NCBI RefSeq assembly: GCF_018812025.1
Contig: NC_063054.1
Coordinates: 35,484,396 to 35,548,395, forward strand
Direction of reading: 5' to 3'
DNA length: 64,000 nt
Source of the DNA: Megalobrama amblycephala
Taxonomy: Eukaryota; Chordata; Actinopteri; Cypriniformes; Xenocyprididae
Shown here: positions 11,258 to 23,169 of the stretch, one piece after another
Layout: each line of letters starts with the position of its first letter
Position numbering within the stretch: the first letter of the stretch is position 1
Notes under the pieces: generated by a model
What the model was told of the DNA's origin: nothing
Database searches by the model: none
The model's input: only the letters and a program-made list of their open reading frames with translations
Translations under genes and position numbers: made by a program

Positions 11258-12955
11258 CTAAAACAAACAAACACACAAACACATCAGCACTACAACAAAC
11301 GCACTCACTCACTCACTCTCTCACACACACACTCTTTCTTTTCTCTTTCATCAGTAACACTGGCTCAAAAACTGCACTATCCTATGAGAAGATATTCTCT
11401 GATAAAATGTATTTTCACATAAATATTGAGTATCAGCAACAATGATGACTGCTTTAGCAAAGAAACACCTAAGAATTATTAAAAAATAATAACAAAAAGT
11501 ATATAAAATTACATGCAATTAAATTAATGATATTTTATTTTATTATATTAATATAATTTAAAATAAGTTGGTATTTCATATAATATTTTATACAATATAA
11601 ATAAAAGAATATTATGAAAAAATAAATTAATATTTTATGAATCAAAATAATATTATTTTATAAATAAAATATAATACAATTAATTAAAATGTAATAAAAT
11701 AACAAAAAAATAATATTAAGGCCTTTGATCTATAAAATAAAATAAAATAAAATAAAAAATAATCAAATAAAATAATTTTAAGGATTTTATATTAATATTT
11801 TCAGATTCACGCACACACACACGCACACGTAGATGATCCGTCTGGACTCTCTCAGTGGGGATTCAGTCGGATGAGAGCGACAGAGAGGCAGTGGTTACTA
11901 AGGTGAAAATACTGCTTAGCAACTGTCTCCAGGAGGTCATGATGCTGCTCTCCTCAACAAAACCATGAGGTCATTTCCCTGGCAACAATCCCGGCAACCA
12001 TGTGCCCACTAATGTTATTTATCCACTAGTCCTATCATCACACACAACCATGAAACCACAACACACACTAATTCATGAACTCTCCTGTCTCTCTCATAAA
12101 TCGTTCTGTCGTAACCTTTGAAACAACACGAAGTTTGATCAGTCCCCACAGGTCAAGGGTCACCAGGGGAGTATTTCTACAAATGAGATTGTGTGAAACT
12201 GAATGGATGTTAATAGTCATTAAACATTAACCTCAAGTCCATCAGAGATATGAAAACCCCAAACCATCCACCAGTAAACATGACATGAACTCTCACTGAT
12301 CTGTGTTGCTTCACGTGATCATTTTGGTTAATTTTGTTGCAATATCTGACAGCACGGAGAGGCTGTATTTGAATGGCTGACCTAAATTTACACACACAAA
12401 AAAGAAGTAAACAGTAATAAAATAAGTTTACGTTTTTCAGGTGAGTCTAACAGTAGTATTCGGAGAAATACTACAGAAATGAAAGTAATCAAATGTAAAA
12501 TAGCACTGGATAGTCTTTTAAATACAGATAAATGCTTATATTTAAAGTTACAAAGTTATTCAGTCTAGAGCAGCAAGTGATTTTCTCTTTGTCTTTTGTT
12601 CTTTCATTAACATGACAGCAGCAGTTTTATTAGGCTGCTGTCACTTTAAGAGCTTACGCAACATGCGTTTTCTCTCAACTATTTATGTTCCAAAACTGAT
12701 TGTATTTACCTGAATACTTGGCAAGATGGGCATTTTGACATCATTTTGTATGTATTTGACTGTTTAAGCGCAATAAGCCATGAAAAAAAGTCAATTTGGT
12801 ACTCACTAGCTATTTGAGAGGCGGCTTTATGCGAGCGCCACTTATATAGATCAGTGATGCGCGTGCGCTTCTGGTGTGAGCGCAAAACCTGCGGGGATTA
12901 GTAAAATTATGTGCAAAACAAGCACTATTCAACTGCACTACCAAAGCAAATGAGA
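11258..12955. other. dnmt3a intron sequence, AT-rich
   Basis: Bases 11,460-11,800 are extremely AT-rich (long AAAATAATATTA-like stretches). Bases 11,980-12,005 contain GTTGCC/GGCAAC half sites. Bases 12,430-12,665 are a dispersed repeat with AGGCTGCTGTCACTTTAAGA, also present near 9,750. No exon was recognised. Confidence 0.45.
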
Positions 12956-12963
12956 CGAGTGAG

Positions 12964-13942
12964 TAGGGCTGGGTATTGACACAATTTTCACAATTCGATT
13001 CGATATCGATTATTTTAGATGTATATCAGATACAGTACATGACAAATTTTCTAGAGGAAAAAAATCTCTCAGCTAAAGCTGTAAACTACACATGGGAGTC
13101 AGTTGGTACTACTATATTAATATTGAAGGTTAAATTAACTTATTTACATACAAACACTTAAATTACACTCATTGATGTTTTTTATAACAAATAAAGTTTC
13201 GAATTACATAATCATATTTCTACTCCAATTCGTTTTTTTTTTTAAATATAAACATTTAAATCTTGGCTGTCAACAGATTTATTCAAACATGCATTAAATA
13301 TTGAACATTAAAAATTATAATGAATATGTAATGGTGCATAGCGCCATTTATCAGAGTGCTGCTCTCTAGAGTTAATTTTTCTAGCTGACTAACAAGTTTA
13401 TGGTCACTGAATATGTTTTTCTGAGGTAAATGAGACGTTACGTGACATTGTCTACAAGCTGTTTTATTGACGTTTTTCCGAGGTTGAAAGACTGATTGAG
13501 CTATTACACGAGACATGATACGGATTTCGGTAAGTTGTACTGTGTCTTTTAGCATACCTTCAGATGTTTAGTCGTGTTTATTTCGCGCTGTAACCGGTAT
13601 TAAAGCGGAGGAGAGGATGTTCACATGCGCTCGTGCTGCCGCTTCTCTTTAACTGAGGCGCTACAGCGATCTGTCACGCCACATTAAACAGCGCCAAAAC
13701 TGTATTTATTTTTAGAATCTCATAATGAGATGGACGTCATTTGAAATCTGAGACTTTGCTTCATATCAGAAGTAACAAAGCACAAAGATTATTGCGATTT
13801 ATTGGATGGGAGGTGCTACATATTCTGTTCATTCATCAACTGAAAACAGACTAATAGATTCTTGGGATTTAAGAATTGATATCAGTTTGTAAAAATGAGA
13901 ATCGATTAAAATCGAGAAATCCATATTTTTTACCCAGCCCTA
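12964..13942. mobile_element. 979-bp hAT-type non-autonomous transposon
   Basis: Perfect 12-bp terminal inverted repeats (TAGGGCTGGGTA) are bracketed by identical 8-bp target duplications CGAGTGAG at 12,956-12,963 and 13,943-13,950. Subterminal regions carry ATTCGATTCGATATCGATT and AATCGATTAAAATCGAGAAA in opposite senses. There is no transposase frame, so it would need a donor in trans. Confidence 0.92.
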
Positions 13943-14289
13943 CGAGTGAGTGACAGGAGGCAGGTGTGTGTCAATTTGCCGTTGGGAGGAAGAGAGCAAG
14001 AATATAATGTGATATAATATAATATATATTGTAGAACACTTATAAGCGATGTGCCACATTGTACTTCATCTCATGAGATATCACTGAAATACATCATAAT
14101 TAAATATTGCATGATTTATCGCTGTACTTCAGTCCTTTATAATAGTATAAAAGAAAATGTGGTAGTAATTATACTAATACAATAATTGTTGTGGGTTACT
14201 CGTAATATAAGTGTACTACAGTATAAACACATGACTCAGTGTTTCAGTTTTTAACAGTATAGTAGGATATTACATCAGAACATCAGAGC

Positions 14290-14510
14290 ACCGGAGACAT
14301 TTTGTGTCTGGTTTTGTCATCTCCCGATTATTTCGGTCATCAGCGGGTTATTTTAGGCCACTGCTGTTGCCAAGCAACGAGACTGGGCCGAGAACAGGAG
14401 GAAGTTCCCTGGTGTAACGAGTCTGTTGGGTCCTGCAACTCTCTCTCTCTCTCTCTTCCACATACTCCGCTCTCCATCTCCAGGTAGAGTATAATAGACT
14501 CATACACATA
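14290..14510. other. unassigned GC-richer stretch in dnmt3a intron
   Basis: On the minus strand an ATG at about 14,479 opens a short frame (ESGVCGRERERE...) through a (GA)n tract, and it stops without a clear donor. No family was recognised and it is not counted as an exon. Confidence 0.25.
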
Positions 14511-14551
14511 GGCTGAAATGACTGAAGAAAATACACCTGCACACTATCCTA

Positions 14552-15219
14552 CACTCTTAAAAATAAAGATTGCAAAAGGGGGTTTTCGATACGATGCCAT
14601 TGAAGAACCATTCTGGGTTCCCCAAAGAACCCTTCAGGAAACAGTTTTCTTAGTGTATAGAATCTTTCTTAACTATAAAGAACCTTTTGTGAAATGGAAA
14701 GTTTCCATGGATGTTAAAGGTTCTTCATGGAACTATACACTCTAAAAAATGCTGGGTTAAAAACAACCCAAGTTGGGTTAAATAAGGACTAACCCAGCGA
14801 TTGGTTTTTTTTTTTTGATTGGGTTAAATTTTTGACTACTGAACTATTAAAAATCACCATATGGCTGGCTGAAAATGAACCCAAAATAGGTTGTAAATTA
14901 AAAATCAGACACATAATTAGGAAACAGTAATAATCAAAAGGTGAACATTTATTAATAAGCAATTTAATAAATGTTTATTTAATTATTATTCATTAAACCT
15001 ATTAATAATTGTTAATTTCCAAACTATTTTTGGGTACATTTTAAGTGAGCAATATAGCAATTTTTAAACTATAAAATAAGGTTGGGGCAAACATTTAACC
15101 CAACTGCTGGGTCAAAACAACCCAATCGCTGGGTTTGTCCATATTTAACCCAAATTAAGTTATTTTTAACCCAGCATTTTTAGAGTGTAGATTCCAATTA
15201 ACCATTATTTTTAAGAGTG
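14552..15219. mobile_element. CACTCTTA-type MITE interrupted by a second MITE
   Basis: The outer element has perfect 15-bp terminal repeats (CACTCTTAAAAATAA) and TA duplications at 14,550-14,551 and 15,220-15,221. Its own body (GAAGAACCATTCTGGGTTCC...AAAGGTTCTTCATGG) is split by the element at 14,738-15,187. Frames through it are spurious. Confidence 0.88.
14738..15187. mobile_element. 450-bp MITE nested in the CACTCTTA element
   Basis: It runs from CACTCTAAAAAATGCTGGGT to ACCCAGCATTTTTAGAGTG with TA on both sides (14,736-14,737; 15,188-15,189). Subterminal AACCCAA/TTGGGTT blocks repeat in both arms. The shared CACTCT ends suggest that inner and outer elements were moved by related transposases. 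Confidence 0.9.
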
Positions 15220-15521
15220 TACACATGGCAAATTAAATACATTTTTTTTTTAAACTATATATAATATTTATAAATGTACAATTAAAATCTAAGTATCATC
15301 ATTGAAATAATTCCACAGTATTCAATGCCCAATATATAAAAAGGTCAGGGCATTGCCGCATATCCAAATGCTCATGCTTGCTTTTCAAATTCTCATTTAA
15401 ATAGTTTGCGATTATTACCAATCATTCACAATAACACCAAGAACATATTTAAGAACCAATAGGAATTCATACTGACTCTTAAATTAGTGTTTTCAAACAT
15501 CTATAATAGAAGTAAAATAAG

Positions 15522-15745
15522 TCAAGTCAAGTCACCTTTATTTATATAGCACTTTTTACAATGCAGATTGTGTCAACGCAGCTTTACGGTGATAACTGGT
15601 ATATAATTTTGGCTGCACAGCAGCTCTTAAAGAATAGTGTCAATGCAGGCAGATCAAAGCACTGTTGAATATCAAATGTCAAGTCAAATGTCAAGTGTCC
15701 CCAACTAAGCAAGCCAAAAGGCGACAGCGGCAAGAAAAATAACAT
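15522..15745. repeat. teleost interspersed repeat fragment
   Basis: It contains CACCTTTATTTATATAGCAC and later AAGCAAGCCAAAAGGCGACA, recognised blocks of a widespread fish repeat (probably a retroposon tail). It has no flanking terminal repeats. Confidence 0.5.
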
Positions 15746-15767
15746 ATTTCAGTTAGAATAAATGGTA

Positions 15768-16016
15768 ACACTTTAGTTTAGGGTGTAATTTTTACTTATT
15801 AGCATGCATTTTACTAGGATATTGGCTGTTTATTAGTAATTATACTACAACTTATTCTGCATGACCACATTCTACATCCATTAATCGTACCCAATAACCT
15901 AAACTTAACAATTACCTTACTAACTATTAATAAGCAGTAATTAGGAGTTTATTGAGGCAAAAGTCATAGTTAATAGTAAGTAATAGTGATAATTGGACCC
16001 TAATCTAAAGTGTGAC
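15768..16016. mobile_element. GGTAACACTTTA-type MITE
   Basis: The left end GGTAACACTTTAGTTTAGGG is matched by the right end TAATCTAAAGTGTGACC in inverted form. About 250 bp, AT-rich, no coding capacity; a known style of teleost MITE. Confidence 0.7.
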
Positions 16017-17400
16017 CGAATAAAGCATATTGAGGACATAAGTTGAATGTTTGTGTGCTCCTATATGCAAGCACAAGCTTTTAAATGGGTCGATTTTCTC
16101 TGCCAAAGCAAACACTATCTGATCGCTGCCATAAATACTATATCAGCCAATAAATAACTTCTGCCGGGTTCACAGAGGACATCTGAATGAGTAAAGCAAT
16201 AAAATACACCACAAACAACACACACACACACACACATCCATGATCTCAAACACAACTTTTGCTCTGTTCAAGATTGATTACTAAAGCTCTAGTAACTGAT
16301 TCACCTGTTCAACAGACCAAAGTTGGCCCAAAGTTAATGAAAACCAATGAAAACAGGACAGTAAACCAGTTCACCCCCAACACATTGTAAAAAAGAAAGC
16401 TGATAATAGTTCAAAAGATCATCAGTCCGTTATTTCACAAACACACTTGTGTCTAGATTTGGGTGTAAACTGACTCTCTTCCCCTCAAAATACACCAATT
16501 CACCTTCAATGTGACATGAAAATCTACCACATGCCTCACCTCACATGACTTCAAGCCGCATAAATCGGTTAGACAAGGCTTTCCTGATGACTGTAAGGCC
16601 AGCGTACATAAACTACTCTGACTGTGTGCTGGTCCAATCGCTGAAAACAGATTTATAATAACTGAACGGCCATTAAACTGTAAGAGGAGCGGAGAAGGAA
16701 AATGAAGAGTTACGGAGAGTTACTAGAGCGTTCCTACACACCCACAGTCGTAACCTCAATGACACTGCAGTGGTTCTCTCGAGATTCCTGAGGTCAGTGG
16801 GACTGTAAAATCTCTGATGGGTTCCAGGTTAATGTTCATCGGTGATTTTAATGAGTTTCCCTAATCATTTATGTGGTTATTTCACCTACTGATTCCAAAG
16901 ATGGGCCATTTCAGTTATCGACTAGCTCAGGGGGGAGATTTTATTAGTTTAGATGTGTTTCTGTGGCTCTACAGGGGTATAACATAAAAAAAATGCTACA
17001 ATAACTTCAAGTTAAAAGCAATAACATTACATTATTGCAACTAAAATGACATAGTTGCCTTACACCTTACGGTACAGCTATAATAACATATATTTTGTTA
17101 AAATATCTTATCAGCTTCATTGTTTTTTGGCGCTTTTAGGCTAAAAACAACTTGCACAAGGATGCAAGCACAGACATAATGGACAAAACTGTTGTGTATA
17201 CCCTATCAAAAGTGTGAAAAAAACCCCTGCAAAAATACATTATGCTAACTTGAGCAAATTTTGGTCGCAGCTTGTGGAAATGGTGAGAATGCAATGCGAA
17301 TATAATGTTTTTGATTCAGCGTTTTGAACCAATCGGTTGAGTCAAAGATTCAATGACCCATTAATATACAATTGCCTCATTCTTGAATTAATCAGCCGTT
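16017..17400. other. dnmt3a intron, no feature recognised
   Basis: Only a short (CA)n run near 16,219-16,236 and ordinary AT-rich sequence were seen. Confidence 0.4.
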
Positions 17401-17415
17401 TGAATGAACCAGCCG

Positions 17416-17904
17416 TTTTATAAAGCTTTTAATGGCAACGACCTGTTTGAAGCTCGGAAAAAAACGCATCATTCCATCATAAACTCCACACAACTCTGGG
17501 GGTTGATAAAGGCCTTCTGAAGTGAAGCAATGCTTTTGTTTAAGAAAAATATCCATATTTAACACATTATAAAGTAAAATATCTAGCTTCCGCCAGACTG
17601 CCTTCCACATTCAACTTACGGAAAAAGCGTAGCTGACACAACGTTTCGTAAGTTGACTACAGGAGGCGTAGAACGTAGTGTAAGCATTTTGAACTGCGAG
17701 AGGAGTTCCACTTTCTTTGTAAGTTGAATACGGAAGGTGCTCTGGAGGAAGCTAGTTATTTTACTTTACAACATGTTAAATATGGATATTTAGGCCTTCA
17801 TTAACCCCCTGGAGCAGTGTGGAGTATGCTTATGATTGATGGATGCACTTTATAAGGGTTCAAACAGGTGGTTTCTGTGCACTGCCATTATAAAGCTTAC
17901 ACAT
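17416..17904. mobile_element. degenerate foldback repeat
   Basis: Left arm (TTATAAAGCTTTTAATGGCA ... AAATATCCATATTTAACA) and right arm (GTTAAATATGGATATTTAGG ... TGCCATTATAAAGCTTAC) are inverted copies about 190 bp long with mismatches, around a centre near 17,670. No target duplication was identified. Confidence 0.7.
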
Positions 17905-18067
17905 CAGGGTGTTTAATAATATAACTCCGATTGTATTCGTATGAAAGAAGAAAGTCATATACACCTTGGAAGGCTTGTGGGTGAGTATATCATGAGGTAA
18001 TTTTCATTTTAAAGTGAACAAATCCTTTAATGCGTAAATATTTATATAATAATGAGACTCTGAAGCC

Positions 18068-18842
18068 TTTAAAGGGTTAGTTCATCCAAAAATGAAAATT
18101 CTGTCATTAATTACTCACCTTCATGTCGTTCCACACCCGTAAGACCTTCGTTCATCTTCAGAACACAAATTAAGATGTTTAAGTTGAACTCCGATGGCTC
18201 AGTGAGGCCTGAGCAATGACATTACCTCTCTCAAGATCCATAAAGGTACTAAAAACATATTTAAATCAGTTCACATGAGTACAGTGGTTCAATATTAATA
18301 TTATAAAGAGACGAGAATATTTTTGGTTCGCCAAAAAAAAACAAAAAAAACCCGACTTATTTAGTGATGGCCAATTTCAAAACACTGCTTCAGGAAGCTT
18401 CGGAGCGATATGAATCAGTGTATCGAATCATGATTCGGATCGCCTGTCAAACCGCCAAACTGCTGAAATCACGTGACTTTGGCACTCCGAACCGCTGATT
18501 CGACACACTGATTCATAACGCTCTGAAGCTTCCTGAAGCAGTGTTTTGAAATCGGCCATCACTAAATAAGTTATTTTGTTTTTTTTGGCGCACCAAAAAT
18601 ATTCGCGTCGCTTTATAATATTAATATTGAACCACTGTACTCACATGAACTGATGTAGATGTGTTTTTAGTACATTAATGGATCTTGAGAGAGGCTATGC
18701 AGGCCTCACTGAGTCATCGGATTTCAACTAAAATATCTTAATTTGTGTTCCGAAGATTAACGAAGGTCTTACGGGTGTGGAACGACATGAGGGTGAGTAA
18801 TAAATGACAGAATTTTCATTTTTGGGTGAACTAACCCTTTAA
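18068..18842. mobile_element. 775-bp foldback MITE, complete
   Basis: It begins AAAGGGTTAGTTCATCCAAA and ends GGTGAACTAACCCTTTAA. Nearly the whole element is a hairpin: arms contain AGACCTTCGTTCATCTTCAG and its inverse, and the centre pairs CAAAACACTGCTTCAGGAAG with CTTCCTGAAGCAGTGTTTTG. Truncated relatives lie at 23,720, 32,212 and 34,867. Confidence 0.9.
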
Positions 18843-19424
18843 TATAATACCTATTATGAGGGTATTTCCTTCTTGGTGCAGTTTAACTACTTTCAAGCAT
18901 CGTTTTCTGAGCGACGTGTGCGCAAAAAAAAAAAAACACACGACAAAACGACTTCGTTGATAAAAGCAATATCATAACGTTCAGGAGGAGGGCTTTCATG
19001 TAATGTATTTTATAACCTCTTCAAAAATATAGCTAAAGTAGCTAACTTTTTACACAGAAATAAGAAAGCATTTTAATTGCGTTATCTAATCTATTATTAA
19101 TAAAGAGACAGCCTAGCCTATAGTTCGTTTCTTTTAAACTATTCTCAGGCGTCGTTTAATTATAGCCTATATCGTAACTACAAAAGTAGAACCATCCGTC
19201 ATAATCAACGAAGTCGGAATAACCTGCGTAATGCAAGCGCGCTTCCTTGACTTTAGCCTAACTGGAGCGTACTATTTTTGTCTTTTAGACCGCGTAAAAA
19301 GGTGCGTTTTACGCGCAGCCTGGTTGTCCTCACTTATGCCTGTGTCTGGCGGCTTCCGCACGGCTCCCCCGCACACACACATTCACAGACAGACCAAACT
19401 AGTGACGAAATGAATCTCCCTTAC

Positions 19425-19483
19425 CGTTTTGTTCGCCGCTGCGTCACAGTCCAGATCGAGAGGCATGATGAAACAAAAACACA
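19425..19483 (-). CDS. dnmt3a: candidate dnmt3a exon 2 with start codon
   Basis: An ATG at 19,466-19,464 opens MPLDLDCDAAANKT and ends in phase 0 at an ACG-GTAAGG donor. Human DNMT3A exon 2 also carries the start codon and ends in phase 0, and the next exon here enters in phase 0. The N-terminus of this family is poorly conserved, so similarity cannot confirm it. The acceptor used (TGTAG at 19,484-19,488) is weak; the 5' border is uncertain. Confidence 0.55.
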
Positions 19484-21592
19484 CTACAGGCCTGATCGAT
19501 GCATTTGAAATCAACACAAGTGAAATAAAAGACATTAAAATGCTGAGAGACTTTTGTGGCGATGAAACTGATCCACCTTCAGACCATCAAATCCTTCTTC
19601 TCCCTGCAAAACCAAACATAACAAAGACCGTATTAATTTCTGGAGTATGAAAAATGCATTTGTATACATTAATAGTGTATGATAGTATGAGATCTTATTA
19701 TTTTTCTGGTAAAGTCTATAAAAGCGACACATTTTATAACAGCACAAGTGTCTGTAATGTTTCCCTTATTATCCCTTGGTATAAATGAGGCAAGAGTGTC
19801 TCATCATATCACGACAGTCAGTGAAAAAGACAAAATTTGTGTCCACAGAAGACAAACAGCAGCCAGTTTGTTGTTTAATGTGGAGAGTCTGTAACATGGC
19901 GGGCGTTTGAATCTCTGCCAGTTTGTCTTTGCGGTTTAACACGGACGCGTCGCGTCAAGATGCGTTCGGTGACGCTCTGGAAAGCGGCTTTCTCATTTAT
20001 TCATAACATCTCATTCATTTTCACATAACCTCATTCAAAAACCTCCGACATACAGTGTCAAGAGAGCAGTGAAATTAAGAGCTTTTCCTGATGAAGAGCG
20101 AAATGACTTTATTGTCATCTTAAAATTGCCACAAAATTGAATACAAAATTGCCGTAACATCACGTAAATGTAAAAATGCATGTTTAAAAGAAACAGATTT
20201 CGCTCTACATCAATACATAAGCTACTCTTATAACCTTTTTATTTGACTGCTTGAACTTTTCTGACGTTGATGTGTCGAAGACACTTTCTCAAAAGTAGTT
20301 TTCAACCAACACTGGATTGAGGAAATCTTTAAAAAATAAAATAGTTAACATTACATTATATGCTTGACAGATCATTAGTTGACAGAAATTAGTCAGTTCA
20401 CAAAATGTAAGACACACTGTAGCCTAAATGTTATATAATCATCTTTTTGATTATGTCCTTTGCTAGATATTATTAATTAATGACATTCCACTTAAGTATT
20501 TTTAAACACACAATGAAGCATTGGGAAAAGGAAATTCAGCCTGACCATTTCTTTAGATCTAGCAGACACACAATAGGGCGTTTCTGATGTTAAACAATGA
20601 GTAAGTGGAACAAATTGAAGGCCTAATGTGGAAAATCACGAATACACTCTTACAAATAAACGTTCTTTAATGGTTCTTTGCCACAACTTCAGGTTCAGCG
20701 CAGCATCAGAAACATAGCTGGCTATTTTAATCTTTGGAGACTAAACAAAAACAAGGTTCTTCAGATCAGCATGTTAGTTTTTAAAGCATCATAGATGTTC
20801 TCCTTTACTGTAAAATCTTTTTGTTTTGAACTTTTAAGAGTGTAAGAGCTCAAGGTGTTTATGAAGATGCATGACAGTGTGATCAAAACTGTGAGCTGCT
20901 GTGGGTCACAGTCCAGACAACCAGTGAAACCCATGACACCTGACACAGGTGTGGACAGACCTTCATGAATAAACTCAAAAATGCACATTTTATTGCTGTT
21001 AATTAATGATACAGTAGAGACACAAAATAGGCCTACTAACAGGTCAGATAGAGCTTTCAAGCTTTCTAAATATATATAGGAATTCTTAAATAGCCAACAG
21101 CAACGTTAAAAAGCATTGCGTAAAACAAAATTTTACTATATAGGCTATTTGCACAAATATAATCCTGAAAGAGGCCTCACAGAATTAACATCTCAAGATC
21201 AACCAGAACTGCTTTGTCTTCCGTTTTAAACTTCATTTCTCACATAAGAGGAACAGTTAACACTCGAAGTTGTGATAAAGTCAAAGATATTGATTAATAT
21301 TGCATTAAATCCTGGTGATCATGTGTAATGCCGGTTGACAGACTTCAGCTCGCGTCATTCACACATTCATTTAATCATTTCACTAAAGCGAATTGAGCTG
21401 AATTCACATGTCACATGAACTTATGCGTGCGGACAGAAGAAAAACTATTTTTATGCAGCAGCTGCTGGGTTTTAAAACGCACATCTGCGCAGATCTGAAA
21501 TAATCATGATCTTCACCACCACCTTCTTCATCATCATCATCATCCTCGTATGTCAGACAGAAGCTCGGTGTGTGTGTATCTGTGTGATTTAC
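19484..21592. other. dnmt3a intron 1 region
   Basis: No coding exon was recognised. A small MITE lies at 20,645-20,842. Frames at 20,761-21,060 and 21,404-21,688 lack supported splice sites or similarity. Confidence 0.4.
20645..20842. mobile_element. 198-bp CACTCTTA-type MITE
   Basis: The ends CACTCTTACAAATAAACG and TTTTAAGAGTG are inverted, with TA flanks at 20,643-20,644 and 20,843-20,844. It has the same TTCTTTAATGGTTCTTT-type interior as the element at 14,552-15,219. Confidence 0.8.
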
Positions 21593-21790
21593 CCGTTTCG
21601 CCATGCAGCCCCGGGCCTGAACCCTCCGGTGGTCGCGAACTGCCCGTCTTCCCTCCGCGTCTCTCCCCGTCCTGACCCTCCCCGGCACCGGCCTGCTCCT
21701 CTCCGCCGTCTCGGGCTCTCAGACGCCGCAGAGGCCCGTCAGCGGGAAGAAGTTCGCTGGGTCCTAGAGACCGTTAGAGATGGGTCGCAG
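21593..21790 (-). promoter_or_regulatory. dnmt3a: probable dnmt3a promoter and non-coding exon 1
   Basis: This is the most GC- and CpG-rich stretch of the window, ending in a minus-strand donor (AAACGG then GTAAAT, 21,587-21,592). A cAMP-response-type palindrome TGACGTCA lies just upstream. In mammals DNMT3A has a non-coding first exon in a CpG island, and the exons that follow here are in the expected order. The exon contains ATG GCG AAA CGG just before the donor; it is out of frame with the candidate start in exon 2, so it is more likely a short upstream frame. The transcription start is inferred. Confidence 0.5.
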
Positions 21791-21798
21791 TGACGTCA
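21791..21798. promoter_or_regulatory. CRE-like palindrome TGACGTCA
   Basis: This perfect 8-bp CREB/ATF-type site sits at the upstream edge of the CpG-rich putative first exon of dnmt3a. The position fits a core promoter site; function is inferred. Confidence 0.45.
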
Positions 21799-21929
21799 CA
21801 ATCCTCACGCACACTAAAGAGATCGATAAAACACGTGATTTAAAGCATTATAAATTTGTTTCATCGTCTGACATTGTTTGGTTACACGTGTCTGTGTTAT
21901 GTTCTTGTTTTTCTTTCACTTTATTTACA

Positions 21930-23169
21930 GTGATGGGAATAACAGCATTATAAATAAACGGCGTTACTTTTTTCAGTAACGAGTAATCAAACGAATTACT
22001 TTTTCCCGTTACAACGCCGTTACCAATGCTGACCAAAAAAAAAAAATGCTGCGTTACTATAATTGAGCTCACTGAAGCGGTTTTCATCCGAGTAGGCTCT
22101 CTCTCAGCCATAGGACTTGCAAAGTTATTTCTCTGGTGTGTGTGTGTTGGGGTGGGAGACATGCTAACTGATAACGATTGGTGTGGGAGTAGAGATGACA
22201 GACCTGCAAAGCGTTTTGTTGTAAAGAAATAGTACAGGTTAGTCATACACAAATATATTTTTAAACTGATAATAATGTACGATGCTCTGTTTGTGTGTGA
22301 GTGTGTGTGTGTCAGAGCATGCGAGCTGAGCGCGAGCTCAAACCAGAATACCCTTTGTGACATGCTGGATCGAAAATATGTGAAATAAGTTTTTTTTAGT
22401 CGACTAGTAGTTGTTCATTTAAGCCATTAGTTGATTAATCACATTTATATTAATTTGATTTCTTAAATACTGGAGAGAATAAACCATAATAATGAGCGTT
22501 TACGTAATATAGGCTATATAGCACTCAAGCACATGCATAAAGCTTGCTATAAAGAACCGGCAAAAGTAATTTCATCCTTTCTATAGATATATTTCTTATA
22601 TCTGTGAGGCAAGGAGGCTATAAGCTGAGTTTCGGTTCATTTAGCCTATAAGACGCGCTCCGGTTCACGTACAAGTGATCGCGCAGGCGCCTCCATGTCA
22701 TGATTATATTGTCTGCTATATTTGCTTTTTATTTATTAAACCTAGGCAATTGATTGAGGGAACACTGATTAAAATTCACTCTAAAGAAAGGCTTTCTACA
22801 AAACAAAACTTAATAAAGTGGTCAAAATCATGTCTTACCCATTCCATGTCTCCCGATATACTGCGTATCTTATGATGTATTCTATCTTACTCATGCTGTT
22901 CACTTTCCATAATCAAATAGATGAATTTAAAACATAACATAGGCCTACTTAAACAAATAATAATTTATTTTTAGACTTATATTTAATATTGGGGGCATCC
23001 AAGTTAATTGACATTCTTGATTTTTTTTAAAAAGTAACGCAATAATTACTTTCCCTGGTAATTAGTTACTTTTATAATGATGTAACTCAGTTACTAACTC
23101 AGTTACTATTTGTGAGAAATAACTAGTAACTAAAACTAATTACTTTTTTAAAGTAACATGCCCAACACT
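21930..23169. mobile_element. non-autonomous DNA transposon with CAGTG ends
   Basis: It starts CAGTGATGGGAATAACAGC and ends AACATGCCCAACACTG, with GTAACG/GTTACT blocks in both subterminal regions. This architecture is recognised in fish hAT-like elements. Flanking 8-mers match poorly (five of eight), so the duplication is unconvincing. It fills most of the gap between dtnb and dnmt3a. Confidence 0.6.

Noticed and set aside
14348..14542. Alternative dnmt3a start exon
   Set aside because: An ATG and a GA-rich frame exist, but there is no donor in phase and no match to known dnmt3a N-termini.
21848..22363. 171-codon minus-strand frame near the dnmt3a promoter
   Set aside because: It lies almost wholly within a CAGTG-ended transposon, has low-complexity stretches and no recognised domain.
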